Assembly: GCF_024505085.1 (NCBI RefSeq)
Contig: NZ_JANIBC010000017.1
Span: forward strand, 1 to 53,467
Direction of reading: 5' to 3'
DNA length: 53,467 bases
Source: Parvularcula maris
Lineage (GTDB): Bacteria > Pseudomonadota > Alphaproteobacteria > Caulobacterales > Parvularculaceae
Part shown: positions 7,059 to 15,006 of the stretch, piece by piece
Position numbering within the stretch: position 1 is the first letter of the stretch
Layout: each line of letters starts with the position of its first letter
Notes under the pieces: generated by a model
What the model saw: the letters and a program-made list of their open reading frames with translations, nothing else
Told to the model about the DNA's origin: nothing
Database searches by the model: none
Translations under genes and position numbers: made by a program

Positions 7059-9149
7059 CTACCGCAAACGATCCTCACGCGGAGAGCTGTACGTGCCCTC
7101 CTCGTCATCATCGCTGCGGCGGCGGTCGTCGAGGTCGAAGGAGAAGCGCTCCAGCCTCGTCTCGAAGTCGCCGGAGGCGTCGAGGTCGCGGGTTCGCTCC
7201 TCGTCGGTTTCGCGGCGGCGACGCGAGGTGACGCGGTCGTCGCTGAGGGCTGCCGGGTCTCTTCGGTAGCGGCGCTCCTGGGACTCACGGCGCTCGGTAG
7301 GCTGACGGCGGCCGCCGCGCTGCTCGGAGAGCTCGCGGGCGAGCTCCTGCTCCTCCTCGCGCAGACGGCGGAGGCGGGCTTCGAGGTCCTCGGCGCGGCT
7401 CTCCTGACGGGAGCGTTCCTCCGCTCTGTAGTCGTCTTCGTCATCCTCGAAATAGAGGTCGCGGCCCCCGCCCTCATCGAAGCGCTCATAGCTGCGGCTC
7501 TGCGGCGCGTGATCGTCCTCAGGCAGAACATTGTGCAGGAGGTTCAGCGTGCCCATGAGGGTCGAGGGCGAGGTCAGCCAGACCCGCGCCCGGTGGCTGT
7601 CGCGCACGAGGTCGGGGAAGCGGTCGTGAAGGATCGTGTACGCCGCTTCCGAAGGCAGGAACAGGATCGCGCTGTCGGCGGTCTCGCCCCTCACAATGCA
7701 GCGGTCGGCCACAGAGAAGATCGAGCGTAGGACCGTTCTGCGGAAATCATCCTCGGCCTTCTTCGCCTGGGGCATGTTCTTGCGGACCGCGTCGCGGCTC
7801 GGCAGGCGGTTGAAGCTCTCGATGGGGAAGCCGCCGTCGATCGCCACCTTGGAGCGGCCGCCCGAAAGGCCGATCACGCAGTCCGCGATCTGACCGTTGG
7901 AGAGGCGGGCGTTCAGCTCGTACTCGTCATCGTCGAGGGTCGAACGGACGACCTCGGAGAGGCGCATGGTGACCGAGCCGTCGCTCTGGGCGCGCTCGAG
8001 GAAGCTGCGCTCCAGACGGCCGAAATCCTCTTTCAGCCCGTCGAAATTATCGCGGATCTGACCGATGGCGGCGTGGCTCGCCTCAACATCGCGGCGGAAG
8101 CTAAGGACCTCGTCATGCATGGAGCGAAGGTCGGCGCGGATCGGCGCCATCTCGTCGAGCCGCGTGCCAACCACGCGGGAGAGGTCGTCGAGCCGGTCGC
8201 CCTGGACCTTCATGTGATCGGTGACGCGCTCGACCATGGTGGTCAGGCTGTCGATGCGGCGGCGGGTGGCAGCCCCATCCTCGTCGTCGGTCTTGATGCC
8301 GTGCCGGTCGAGCTTGCGGTCGATGGAGGAGAGGAAGAGGTCGAGGCGGCTCGACTGCTCGTCGCGGATGCCGGTGAGCTGGCGGCGCATGTCGTCGCGC
8401 AGATCGTCGAGCCTCGAATGCTGACGACGCTCGCTCTCTTCGATGTAGTCCTTGATGAAAGGGGCCATAAACGGAGCGTCCTGGTCTTCGTAGCGTCCGG
8501 CGGAGAGCCTGTCGTCGTAGCTCGAGCTTCTCGTCTCCTGGTAAGAGGCCTGCTGCTGCGGCCTGTCCCATTCGGTACTGCTGGCTGGGGCCTGATAGAA
8601 ATCGTCCCGGCGGCTCTCGCCGATGGCCGCCTCGCGGCGCGGCTCGACCCGCGGCAGGGGCTGGGGCTCGGGGACGGGTTCCGGCTCGGGCTCGGGTTCC
8701 GGCGTTCTCAGCGGCACCACGTTCGGCGCCGCCTCGGGGTCGCGGCTCATGGGCGGGGCGGCGAGCTCCGGCTCGTCGTAATAGGGATCGGGCTCGACCT
8801 CGGTGGTCAAGGGGCCTGGCTCTGCTCGCTCTTCGCGGGTGATGCGGATCGAGGAGAAGTCGTCGTCCCGGTCGGAGAAGCCGCTCTGGCTCGCCGTGTC
8901 GAAGCCCTGATCGAACAGGTCGCCGCTATCGTCGTAGAAGTTCTTGCGCCGGTTCAGGCGGAAATAGGTGATCGCCAGGGCGCCGAGCACGGCGAGACCC
9001 ACCACCGCGAGGATGATGTATTGCAGGGTATGTCCACCACTAGCCATTGTCTCGTTCGCCCCCGTTACCTGCTCGAGCGCATCGCCCAGAGCCTCGTCCA
9101 CGACGATCTCCACGCGCTGCATCCCGAATGGGTTCAAGTTCCATGCCAT
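7059..9149 (-). CDS. rmuC: RmuC-family protein, extended, with altered D-x-K motif
   Basis: RmuC proteins are membrane-tethered and limit DNA rearrangement; the family has been assigned to the restriction-endonuclease-like superfamily. This 696-residue version has a transmembrane helix at 42-64, an acidic/proline-rich linker (about 70-230, with a Pro-Glu repeat near 151-162), a long coiled coil (235-390), the RmuC core (about 395-545: IADCVIGL, AIDGGFPIESF, SAILFLPSEAAY, WLTSPSTLMGTL) and a 150-residue Arg/Glu-rich tail. The core motif usually written D-x-K (IDSKFP or IDAKM) reads IDGGFP, so the lysine is missing. It is divergent from def-fmt-truA, the usual alphaproteobacterial order. The start is uncertain: Met1 places 41 residues before the membrane helix, while Met35 (ATG, 9047) would give a short leader. 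Confidence 0.85.
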   Translation of the reverse strand: MAWNLNPFGMQRVEIVVDEALGDALEQVTGANETMASGGHTLQYIILAVVGLAVLGALAITYFRLNRRKNFYDDSGDLFDQGFDTASQSGFSDRDDDFSSIRITREERAEPGPLTTEVEPDPYYDEPELAAPPMSRDPEAAPNVVPLRTPEPEPEPEPVPEPQPLPRVEPRREAAIGESRRDDFYQAPASSTEWDRPQQQASYQETRSSSYDDRLSAGRYEDQDAPFMAPFIKDYIEESERRQHSRLDDLRDDMRRQLTGIRDEQSSRLDLFLSSIDRKLDRHGIKTDDEDGAATRRRIDSLTTMVERVTDHMKVQGDRLDDLSRVVGTRLDEMAPIRADLRSMHDEVLSFRRDVEASHAAIGQIRDNFDGLKEDFGRLERSFLERAQSDGSVTMRLSEVVRSTLDDDEYELNARLSNGQIADCVIGLSGGRSKVAIDGGFPIESFNRLPSRDAVRKNMPQAKKAEDDFRRTVLRSIFSVADRCIVRGETADSAILFLPSEAAYTILHDRFPDLVRDSHRARVWLTSPSTLMGTLNLLHNVLPEDDHAPQSRSYERFDEGGGRDLYFEDDEDDYRAEERSRQESRAEDLEARLRRLREEEQELARELSEQRGGRRQPTERRESQERRYRRDPAALSDDRVTSRRRRETDEERTRDLDASGDFETRLERFSFDLDDRRRSDDDEEGTYSSPREDRLR

Positions 9150-9367
9150 CCCAAATCACCGGCCACCGTTCCTGCCCCATCAACCCTTATCCGAACGCGG
9201 TCGGGACAGTGCTGAGCAGGTGTTATGTCATCAAACTTTCCCCAATGCGAGACGCGTGCCACCACGCGGCGCGCGCCAGAGTTGCAGGAAAGTCTTAGAT
9301 TGTCGTTAGACTCTGGCCCGCCTCCTCAATATTGACCCCGAAGCCCCCGAAACTTAGGTGGAGTTCT

Positions 9368-9937
9368 ATGGCTGTACGCGAGATTCTCACCGTCCCCGAT
9401 CCCCGTCTGCGCGAGGTCTCGAAAGAGGTCGCCGCAGTCACCGACGAGACGCGGGCGCTCATGGACGACATGCTGGAGACCATGTACGCGGCCCCCGGCA
9501 TCGGCCTCGCCGCCATCCAGATCGGTGTGCCCGAGCGGATCATCGTCATGGACCTCGCCGATAAGCACGAGGAGCCGCAGCCGCGCTACTTCGTCAATCC
9601 GAGGATCATCGACCCGTCGGAGGATGTCGCGCCCTATGAAGAGGGCTGCCTCTCGGTGCCCGACGCCTTCGAGGAGCTCGACCGGCCCGCGCGCTGCCGG
9701 GTGGAGTATCTCGACTATGAGGGCCGCCCCCAGGTGCTGGAGGCCAAGGGGCTGCTCGCCACCTGCATCCAGCACGAGATGGACCATCTCGAGGGCATCC
9801 TCTTCATCGACCACCTGTCGCGCCTGAAGCGCGAGCGCATCCTGAAGCGGCTGAAGCGTGAGGCGAAGGCCAAGGCGGCGGAGAAGCCTGAGAAGCCGGC
9901 CAAGAAGCCCTCCCTCCCCTTCCTGGCCGCGGAGTAG
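9368..9937 (+). CDS. def: Peptide deformylase
   Basis: Def removes the formyl group from the N-terminal methionine of new proteins, using a bound metal ion. The 189-residue protein shows the three family motifs: GIGLAAIQ (44-51), EGCLSVP with metal-binding Cys94, and QHEMDHLEG with His136, Glu137 and His140. Start at ATG 9368 is supported by AGGTGGAG just before it; an upstream ATG at 9332 lacks support. The C-terminal tail is Lys/Ala/Pro-rich. It is the first gene of def-fmt-truA and lies 3 nt before fmt. Confidence 0.97.
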   Translation: MAVREILTVPDPRLREVSKEVAAVTDETRALMDDMLETMYAAPGIGLAAIQIGVPERIIVMDLADKHEEPQPRYFVNPRIIDPSEDVAPYEEGCLSVPDAFEELDRPARCRVEYLDYEGRPQVLEAKGLLATCIQHEMDHLEGILFIDHLSRLKRERILKRLKREAKAKAAEKPEKPAKKPSLPFLAAE

Positions 9938-9940
9938 GAC

Positions 9941-10870
9941 TTGCGCGTCGTCTTCATGGGAACGCCGGGTTTTGCCGCCCAGGCGCTGAGCGAGCTCGTC
10001 GGCGCAGGCCATGACATTGCCGCTGTCTACACCCAGCCGCCCAGGCCCCGCGGGCGAGGCCATAAGCTGCAGCCCTCCGAGGTCGGTGCCCTAGCCGAGG
10101 AGTACGGGCTGGAGGTGCGGACGCCGAAGACCATGAAGGCCCCCGCCGAAGCCGAAGCGCTGCGCGCGCTGGAGGCGGATGTGGCGGTGGTGTTCGCCTA
10201 CGGTCAGATCCTTCCTCAGGCCGTGCTGGACGCGCCGAAGCTCGGCTGCCTCAACCTTCACGCCTCCCTCCTCCCCCGCTGGCGGGGTGCAGCGCCCATC
10301 CAGCGCGCCATCATGGCGGGCGACGAGGTGACCGGCGTTCAGGTCATGCGGATGGAAGCGGGGCTCGACACCGGGCCGATCCTCCTCTCCGAGACCGTGC
10401 CGATCGCCGCCGATGAGACTTTCGCTACCCTGCACGACAAGCTGGCGGGCGTCGGCGCCGGGCTCCTCCCCCGAGCCCTGGCGGCCCTCTCGCGGGGCGG
10501 GCTCGAGGAGACGCCGCAGTCCGAGGATGGGGTGACCTACGCCCGCAAGATCACCCCGGACGAGACCAAGGTCGACTGGAGCCGCCCCGCCGCGGAGGTG
10601 GACCGGCACATTCGCGGCCTCTCCCCCTTCCCCGGCGCCCATACGGCAATGGAGGGCGTCCGGCTCAAGCTGCTGATGAGTGCTATGGGCGGCGAGTCCC
10701 GCGATGCTCCGGGCACGGCGCGTCAGACCGAGGAGAGCCATCTAGCCGTCACCTGCGGCGATGGGCGCGAGGTGCTCGTCTCCCGCCTCCAGCGCTCGGG
10801 CAAGCAGGCGCAATCCGCGCCGGATTATTTTCGCGGCGCGCCGCTTCCTCTTGGTACGGTTCTTCAGTGA
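9941..10870 (+). CDS. fmt: Methionyl-tRNA formyltransferase
   Basis: Fmt formylates initiator Met-tRNA with 10-formyltetrahydrofolate, the step that Def later reverses on the finished peptide. The 309-residue protein has the N-terminal VVFMGTPGFA, the catalytic NLHASLLPRWRG loop, and GLDTGPI with the conserved aspartate, followed by the C-terminal OB-like domain. The start is TTG at 9941, three bases after the def stop; there is no better in-frame ATG before the conserved N-terminus. Its stop overlaps the GTG start of truA, so translation is probably coupled. Confidence 0.96.
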   Translation: MRVVFMGTPGFAAQALSELVGAGHDIAAVYTQPPRPRGRGHKLQPSEVGALAEEYGLEVRTPKTMKAPAEAEALRALEADVAVVFAYGQILPQAVLDAPKLGCLNLHASLLPRWRGAAPIQRAIMAGDEVTGVQVMRMEAGLDTGPILLSETVPIAADETFATLHDKLAGVGAGLLPRALAALSRGGLEETPQSEDGVTYARKITPDETKVDWSRPAAEVDRHIRGLSPFPGAHTAMEGVRLKLLMSAMGGESRDAPGTARQTEESHLAVTCGDGREVLVSRLQRSGKQAQSAPDYFRGAPLPLGTVLQ

Positions 10871-11622
10871 TCGCCGAGCCCTTCTGGCGCTACCGGCTGG
10901 AGGTCGAGTATGATGGCGGCCCCTTCGCAGGCTGGCAGCGGCAGGAGAACGCGCCCTCGGTGCAGGCTACAATCGAGGACGCAGCCCTGGTCCTCGCCCC
11001 CGGCGAGGCGCACTGCTACGGGGCGGGGCGCACCGATGCGGGGGTGCACGCCCTCGGCATGACCGCGCATCTCGACATGCAGCGCGAGATCGACCCCTTC
11101 AAGCTGCAGGGCGCCCTCAACGGAATCATGCGTCCCGCCCCTGTCAGTGTTCTGTCAGCGGAGCTTACAGACAAGGACTTCCACGCACGGTTCTCCTGCA
11201 CCGAGCGGCGCTATCTCTACCGCATCGTCTGCAGGCGTGCTCCCCTCGCGCTCGATGAAGGGCGGGCTTGGCGGGTGACCCAGGAGCTCGATGCGGAGGC
11301 CATGGCCGAGGCCGCGAAGCTGCTCGAGGGCACCCACGACTTCACCACCTTCCGAAGTGCCCATTGCCAGTCAAAATCGCCGGTGAAGTCGATCACCGAG
11401 ATCCGCGCTCAGCGGCGCGGCGAGGCCATCGACCTCCACCTCCGTGCGCCGAGCTTCCTTCACAACCAGGTGCGCTCCATCGCGGGCTCGCTAGAGCGGG
11501 TCGGCATCGGGCGGTGGAGCGTCGGTGACTTCCGTGGGGCGCTGAAAGCAAAGGACCGTACACGCTGCGGCCCCGTCGCCCCTGCCCACGGTCTCTACTT
11601 CGTAGAGGCGGTCTATAGCTGA
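10867..11622 (+). CDS. truA: tRNA pseudouridine(38-40) synthase TruA
   Basis: TruA makes pseudouridine at positions 38-40 in the anticodon arm of many tRNAs. The 251-residue protein has AGWQRQ and the catalytic GRTDAGVHA motif with nucleophile Asp57, and RRYLYRI and PSFLHNQVRS further on, as in the family. GTG at 10867 overlaps the fmt stop (GTGA). The last 10 bp overlap the 3' end of the convergent membrane-protein gene, so the two share their ends with no room for a separate terminator. Confidence 0.96.
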   Translation: MIAEPFWRYRLEVEYDGGPFAGWQRQENAPSVQATIEDAALVLAPGEAHCYGAGRTDAGVHALGMTAHLDMQREIDPFKLQGALNGIMRPAPVSVLSAELTDKDFHARFSCTERRYLYRIVCRRAPLALDEGRAWRVTQELDAEAMAEAAKLLEGTHDFTTFRSAHCQSKSPVKSITEIRAQRRGEAIDLHLRAPSFLHNQVRSIAGSLERVGIGRWSVGDFRGALKAKDRTRCGPVAPAHGLYFVEAVYS

Positions 11623-12272
11623 GCTTCGGGCTCCGAGGGCACCTCGATGGCCTCGACGGCGACCGGTTCCGGCAGAAGGCCCAGGACCGAGAAGATCGCG
11701 CTGGCCACGAGGCCTGCAAGGAGGGAGACCACCACCAAGAGCACCAACGTCCCGATGGTCGCCATGGGGGTGGTCTGGAGCGTCTCCCTCACGATCCCCC
11801 ACCGCACCCAGATGATCAGCCCGAACACGATCAGTGTTCCAAGCTCGATCAGGGCTGGGACGCCGATCAGAACCGAGAGACCCATGAGAAGCCCTAGCAG
11901 CGTCCTGAAGGCGAAGGCGGCCCAGTTGAAGGCGATGATCAGCGGGCTGATCCGCCAACCCGCCCCCCTGCGCCTTGCAAGCCTCGTCAAGACGAAGAGC
12001 TGAAGCCCGAACCCCAGGAGCAGCGTCACCGTCTGCGTGATGACGGTAACGGCGGGGCTGAGATTCGCCGCCTCGGCGAAGGGCGTGTCGACCAGAAGCT
12101 GCCGCCCCACCATCGCCGCGAGAAGGTGGCCTGGGATCATCAAAGGCAGCGCCCAGAAGCTCGCGAACACCGCCTCGGCGGAGAGGTCGCGCCGCTCCTC
12201 CCAGCCGGGCTTCTTGCGCGCGAGGTCGAAGGCGAGGCCGATGCCGTCCGCGATACGCCTTGCGCTGATCAT
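11613..12272 (-). CDS. Multi-pass inner-membrane protein, unknown function
   Basis: The 219-residue protein has about five hydrophobic segments (near residues 36-56, 72-97, 107-125, 127-150 and 165-192), a charged N-terminal region and an acidic, proline-rich C-terminal tail. The layout resembles Yip1-like or similar small membrane proteins, but I cannot assign a family. The start ATG overlaps the dapE stop (ATGA), so it is probably translated together with dapE. Its 3' end overlaps truA by 10 bp. Confidence 0.8.
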   Translation of the reverse strand: MISARRIADGIGLAFDLARKKPGWEERRDLSAEAVFASFWALPLMIPGHLLAAMVGRQLLVDTPFAEAANLSPAVTVITQTVTLLLGFGLQLFVLTRLARRRGAGWRISPLIIAFNWAAFAFRTLLGLLMGLSVLIGVPALIELGTLIVFGLIIWVRWGIVRETLQTTPMATIGTLVLLVVVSLLAGLVASAIFSVLGLLPEPVAVEAIEVPSEPEAQL

Positions 12273-13402
12273 GCGGTCAGCTTCCCGTAGCGCTCGATGA
12301 TGAGGGCGTAGATGTCCGTCAGCTTCTCGACATCTTTTGCGGGCACCTGCTCATCCACCTGGTGCATGGTGGCGCCGGGCAGGCCGAACTCGACCGTCGG
12401 GCAGACCTTCGAGATGAAACGGGCATCGGAGGTGCCGCCCGAGGTCGAGGGTTCGGGCGTCTTACCGGTCACCTCCTGTACGCTCGTCTGCACCAGGACG
12501 GTCAGTTCCTCGTCCTGGTTGAGGAACGCCTCGCCGGAGACGCGGGGGTTCCAGGACCAGCGCGCACCTTCGGCCGCGGCGTCGATGGCCTCGTGCAGGC
12601 TCTCGAGCAGACGCTCGCCGCTCCAGGTGGGGTTGAAGCGGACGTTGAAGCGCAAAGCGGCTTCCGCTGGGATCACGTTCTCCGCCGTCTCTGCCGAGGT
12701 GATCGCGGTCAGCTCAAGGTTGGAAGGCTGGAAGTGCTCGTAGCCATTGTCGAGGACCAGCACGCGGAGCGCCTCGGCAATGCGCACGGCGACGGGGATC
12801 GGGTTCTCGGCGCGGTCGGGGTAGGCGACGTGGCCCTGACGACCGGTCACGGTGACGACGCAGTTCATGGAGCCTCTGCGGCCCACCTTCATCATGTCGC
12901 CCAAGGCCTCGCGGCTGGTCGGCTCTCCTACCAGGCAGTGGTCGATCCGGTGGCCCTGCTCCTCCATCCATCCGAGCATCTTCTTGGTGCCGTCGAGGCC
13001 GGGGCCTTCCTCGTCACCGGTGATGAGGAGGGCGAGGGGCGGGGTGTCTTCGGCGCGAGCGACGGCAGCCACGAAGGCCCCGATGGCGCCCTTCATATCC
13101 GAGGCGCCGCGGCCCTTGAGCATGCCGTCCTCGACCTTCGGCTCGAAGGGATCGTTCTGCCAGTCAGCGGTTTTCCCCGGCGGCACCACATCGGTGTGAC
13201 CTGCGAAACATAGCCTTTTGCCCCCCTCCCCGCGGGTCGCATAGAGGTTCGGCACCTCGCCGAAGGTCTGGCGGTGGACGGTGAAGCCCAGCTCCTTCAG
13301 CCAGCTCTCCAGAAGGTCCTGGGCGCCCTCGTCCTTCGGGGTGACCGAGGGGCAGGCCATGAGCTTCGACGCCAGAAAGAGCGGATCGGTGAGGTCGGAC
13401 AT
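12269..13402 (-). CDS. dapE: Succinyl-diaminopimelate desuccinylase
   Basis: DapE hydrolyses N-succinyl-LL-diaminopimelate to LL-DAP and succinate in the lysine/peptidoglycan precursor pathway, with two zinc ions (M20 metallopeptidase family). The 377-residue product shows FAGHTDVVPPG (metal His and catalytic Asp), GRGASDMKGA (bridging Asp), TGDEEGPGLDG (general-base Glu-Glu), LVGEPTS and GTSDARFI. ATG 13402 gives the usual family N-terminus; ATG 13438 would add 12 residues. Neither has a clear ribosome binding site. It leads a short unit with the membrane protein. Confidence 0.95.
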   Translation of the reverse strand: MSDLTDPLFLASKLMACPSVTPKDEGAQDLLESWLKELGFTVHRQTFGEVPNLYATRGEGGKRLCFAGHTDVVPPGKTADWQNDPFEPKVEDGMLKGRGASDMKGAIGAFVAAVARAEDTPPLALLITGDEEGPGLDGTKKMLGWMEEQGHRIDHCLVGEPTSREALGDMMKVGRRGSMNCVVTVTGRQGHVAYPDRAENPIPVAVRIAEALRVLVLDNGYEHFQPSNLELTAITSAETAENVIPAEAALRFNVRFNPTWSGERLLESLHEAIDAAAEGARWSWNPRVSGEAFLNQDEELTVLVQTSVQEVTGKTPEPSTSGGTSDARFISKVCPTVEFGLPGATMHQVDEQVPAKDVEKLTDIYALIIERYGKLTA

Positions 13403-13454
13403 GGGGAGCTGTTGAGCCGCGCCGCGCCGGGGGGTCAAGGCTAGGGTCCGGACC

Positions 13455-14888
13455 CTAGGCCGCTTCGGGGCTCAGCGCCTCGCCGTAGCGGCGGATGGCG
13501 GCGATCTTGTTCTCGAAGGGCTTCCAGTCGTCGCGTTCGGCGATGGCATCCCAGATGCTTTCTACCTCTTCGAGGAGAAGGGTCTGCGGTTCGTCGGCGA
13601 AGACCGGGTGGGTGAGCCGCTCAGGCCGCAGGGGCGAGCGCTCGTCAATGCGCACAACGACGTCTTCGGCACCATAGAGTTCGGCATGGGGCGAGCGCGA
13701 GCGCTTGTCCGCCCCGGCCCTGCCGCCGAACAGGTCGAAGAAGGCTCGCTCGAAGGGCAGACCCGTGCGGTGAAGGAAGATGAAGAGGTCCGAGGCGAGT
13801 TTGTGGTCCTCCTGCGGCTCTCGCTCCTCAATCCCTAGACGACGCAGCACCGCGGCCGCGAAGGCGTCGGCGTAGTGGTCGGGGAACGTCGCCAGCGCCT
13901 CCTGCAGCGCCTTCTCCTCGCCGATCAGCGAGAGCGCATGGGCCAAGGCCGCGAGGTTCCAGTAGAAGGCCTCCGGCTGACGCCCGAAGGCGTAGAGGCC
14001 CGTATGGTCGAAATAGGCCGCCGTGAACTGAGGATCGAGGGTGGTCAGGAAGCGCCATGGTCCGTAATCGAAGCACTCGCCCGTCACGTTCATGTTGTCC
14101 GTGTTGAGAACGCCGTGCACGAAGCCCGCCGCCATCATGCCGGCCACCTGCACCGCCATGCGTTTGGTGACGGCTAGAAGGAAGCCCGGCGGGTCTTCAG
14201 CGCCCGCCTCGGTCACGAGGTGCTCACAGCTATAGCTGAGTAGCGCCTGCATCCCCTCCTCGTCATCCATGGCCATCAGGCGCTGAAAGCTGCCAAAGCG
14301 GATATGGCTGTGGCTGAGCCTGACGAGGACGGAGGATCTGGTCGGTGAGGGCTCGTCGCCGCGCACCAGGCTCTCGCCGGTCTCGATGAGGCTGAGGCTC
14401 CGTGAGGTAGGCACGCCGAGGGCTTCGAGGAGCTCGGTCGCGAGCACCTCGCGCACGCCGCCCTTGAGGGTGAGCCGCCCGTCGCCCGTGCGGCTGAAGG
14501 GGGTCTGGCCGGAGCCCTTGGTGCCGAGGTCCATAAGGCGCCCCCGGCGGTCGCGGAGCTGTGCGAAGAGGAAGCCGCGCCCGTCGCCGATCTCGGGGTT
14601 GTAGCTACGGAACTGATGGCCGTGATAGGCCAGCGCTAGGGGTTCGGGCAGATTGTCCGGAAGCGGATCGAAGCGGCCGAGATGGCGGGTCCAGTTCTCG
14701 TCGCTCAGACCGTCCAGACCCACCTCGGCGGCAGCCCGATCGTTACGGAACCGAAGGACCGTCTGCGGAAAGTCCGCAGGCTTCACCGGTACGGCGAGTG
14801 TGTCCGCGATCGTGAGGATGGGCGGGTTGGAAGTCAGTTCGGTTTCTCCCTCACGAAGTCGCCTACCTCTCCCTTCGGGAGAGGTCAA
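13455..14888 (-). CDS. selO: SelO-type protein adenylyltransferase (YdiU family)
   Basis: SelO is a pseudokinase-fold enzyme that transfers AMP to Ser/Thr/Tyr of target proteins and has been linked to redox stress. The product (477 residues if TTG 14888 is used) has YHGHQF, NPEIGDGRG, DLGTKGSGQTPFSR, GVREVL, the metal-binding stretch HGVLNTDNMN and FDYGPW. No ATG or GTG lies in frame upstream of the conserved region except GTG at residue 35. The TTG at 14888 is inside the arm of a palindromic repeat. A CTG preceded by AGGGAG (residue 18) is another candidate. The N-terminus is therefore unresolved. The normal C-terminal part looks complete, though the homologous family is often slightly longer. 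Confidence 0.9.
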   Translation of the reverse strand: MTSPEGRGRRLREGETELTSNPPILTIADTLAVPVKPADFPQTVLRFRNDRAAAEVGLDGLSDENWTRHLGRFDPLPDNLPEPLALAYHGHQFRSYNPEIGDGRGFLFAQLRDRRGRLMDLGTKGSGQTPFSRTGDGRLTLKGGVREVLATELLEALGVPTSRSLSLIETGESLVRGDEPSPTRSSVLVRLSHSHIRFGSFQRLMAMDDEEGMQALLSYSCEHLVTEAGAEDPPGFLLAVTKRMAVQVAGMMAAGFVHGVLNTDNMNVTGECFDYGPWRFLTTLDPQFTAAYFDHTGLYAFGRQPEAFYWNLAALAHALSLIGEEKALQEALATFPDHYADAFAAAVLRRLGIEEREPQEDHKLASDLFIFLHRTGLPFERAFFDLFGGRAGADKRSRSPHAELYGAEDVVVRIDERSPLRPERLTHPVFADEPQTLLLEEVESIWDAIAERDDWKPFENKIAAIRRYGEALSPEAA

Positions 14889-14988
14889 AACCTGACCAGT
14901 CAGGTTTTGGGTGAGGGCTTGCCAGATCGGTTCTTCCGAACACCCTCACTCGACATCGAAGATGTCGATCTCTCCCGCAGGGAGAGAT
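14865..14988. repeat. Composite mirror-image repeat family R2, copy A
   Basis: The element has an outer hairpin ACCTCTCCC-ttc-GGGAGAGGT (14865-14885), an inner hairpin AAAACCTGAC-ca-GTCAGGTTTT, and GTGAGGGC. A non-palindromic centre of about 25 nt follows. The second half reads CCCTCAC, TCGACATC-gaa-GATGTCGA, and ATCTCTCCC-gca-GGGAGAGAT (to 14988). A second copy in the opposite orientation is at 44253-44381. The left end overlaps the apparent selO start. Confidence 0.85.
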
Positions 14989-15006
14989 GGCCCCTGCGCC
15001 AGGCCG

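Noticed and set aside
12362-13213. Plus-strand frame of 283 codons opposite dapE
   Set aside because: No homology signal, and dapE motifs are complete on the minus strand.
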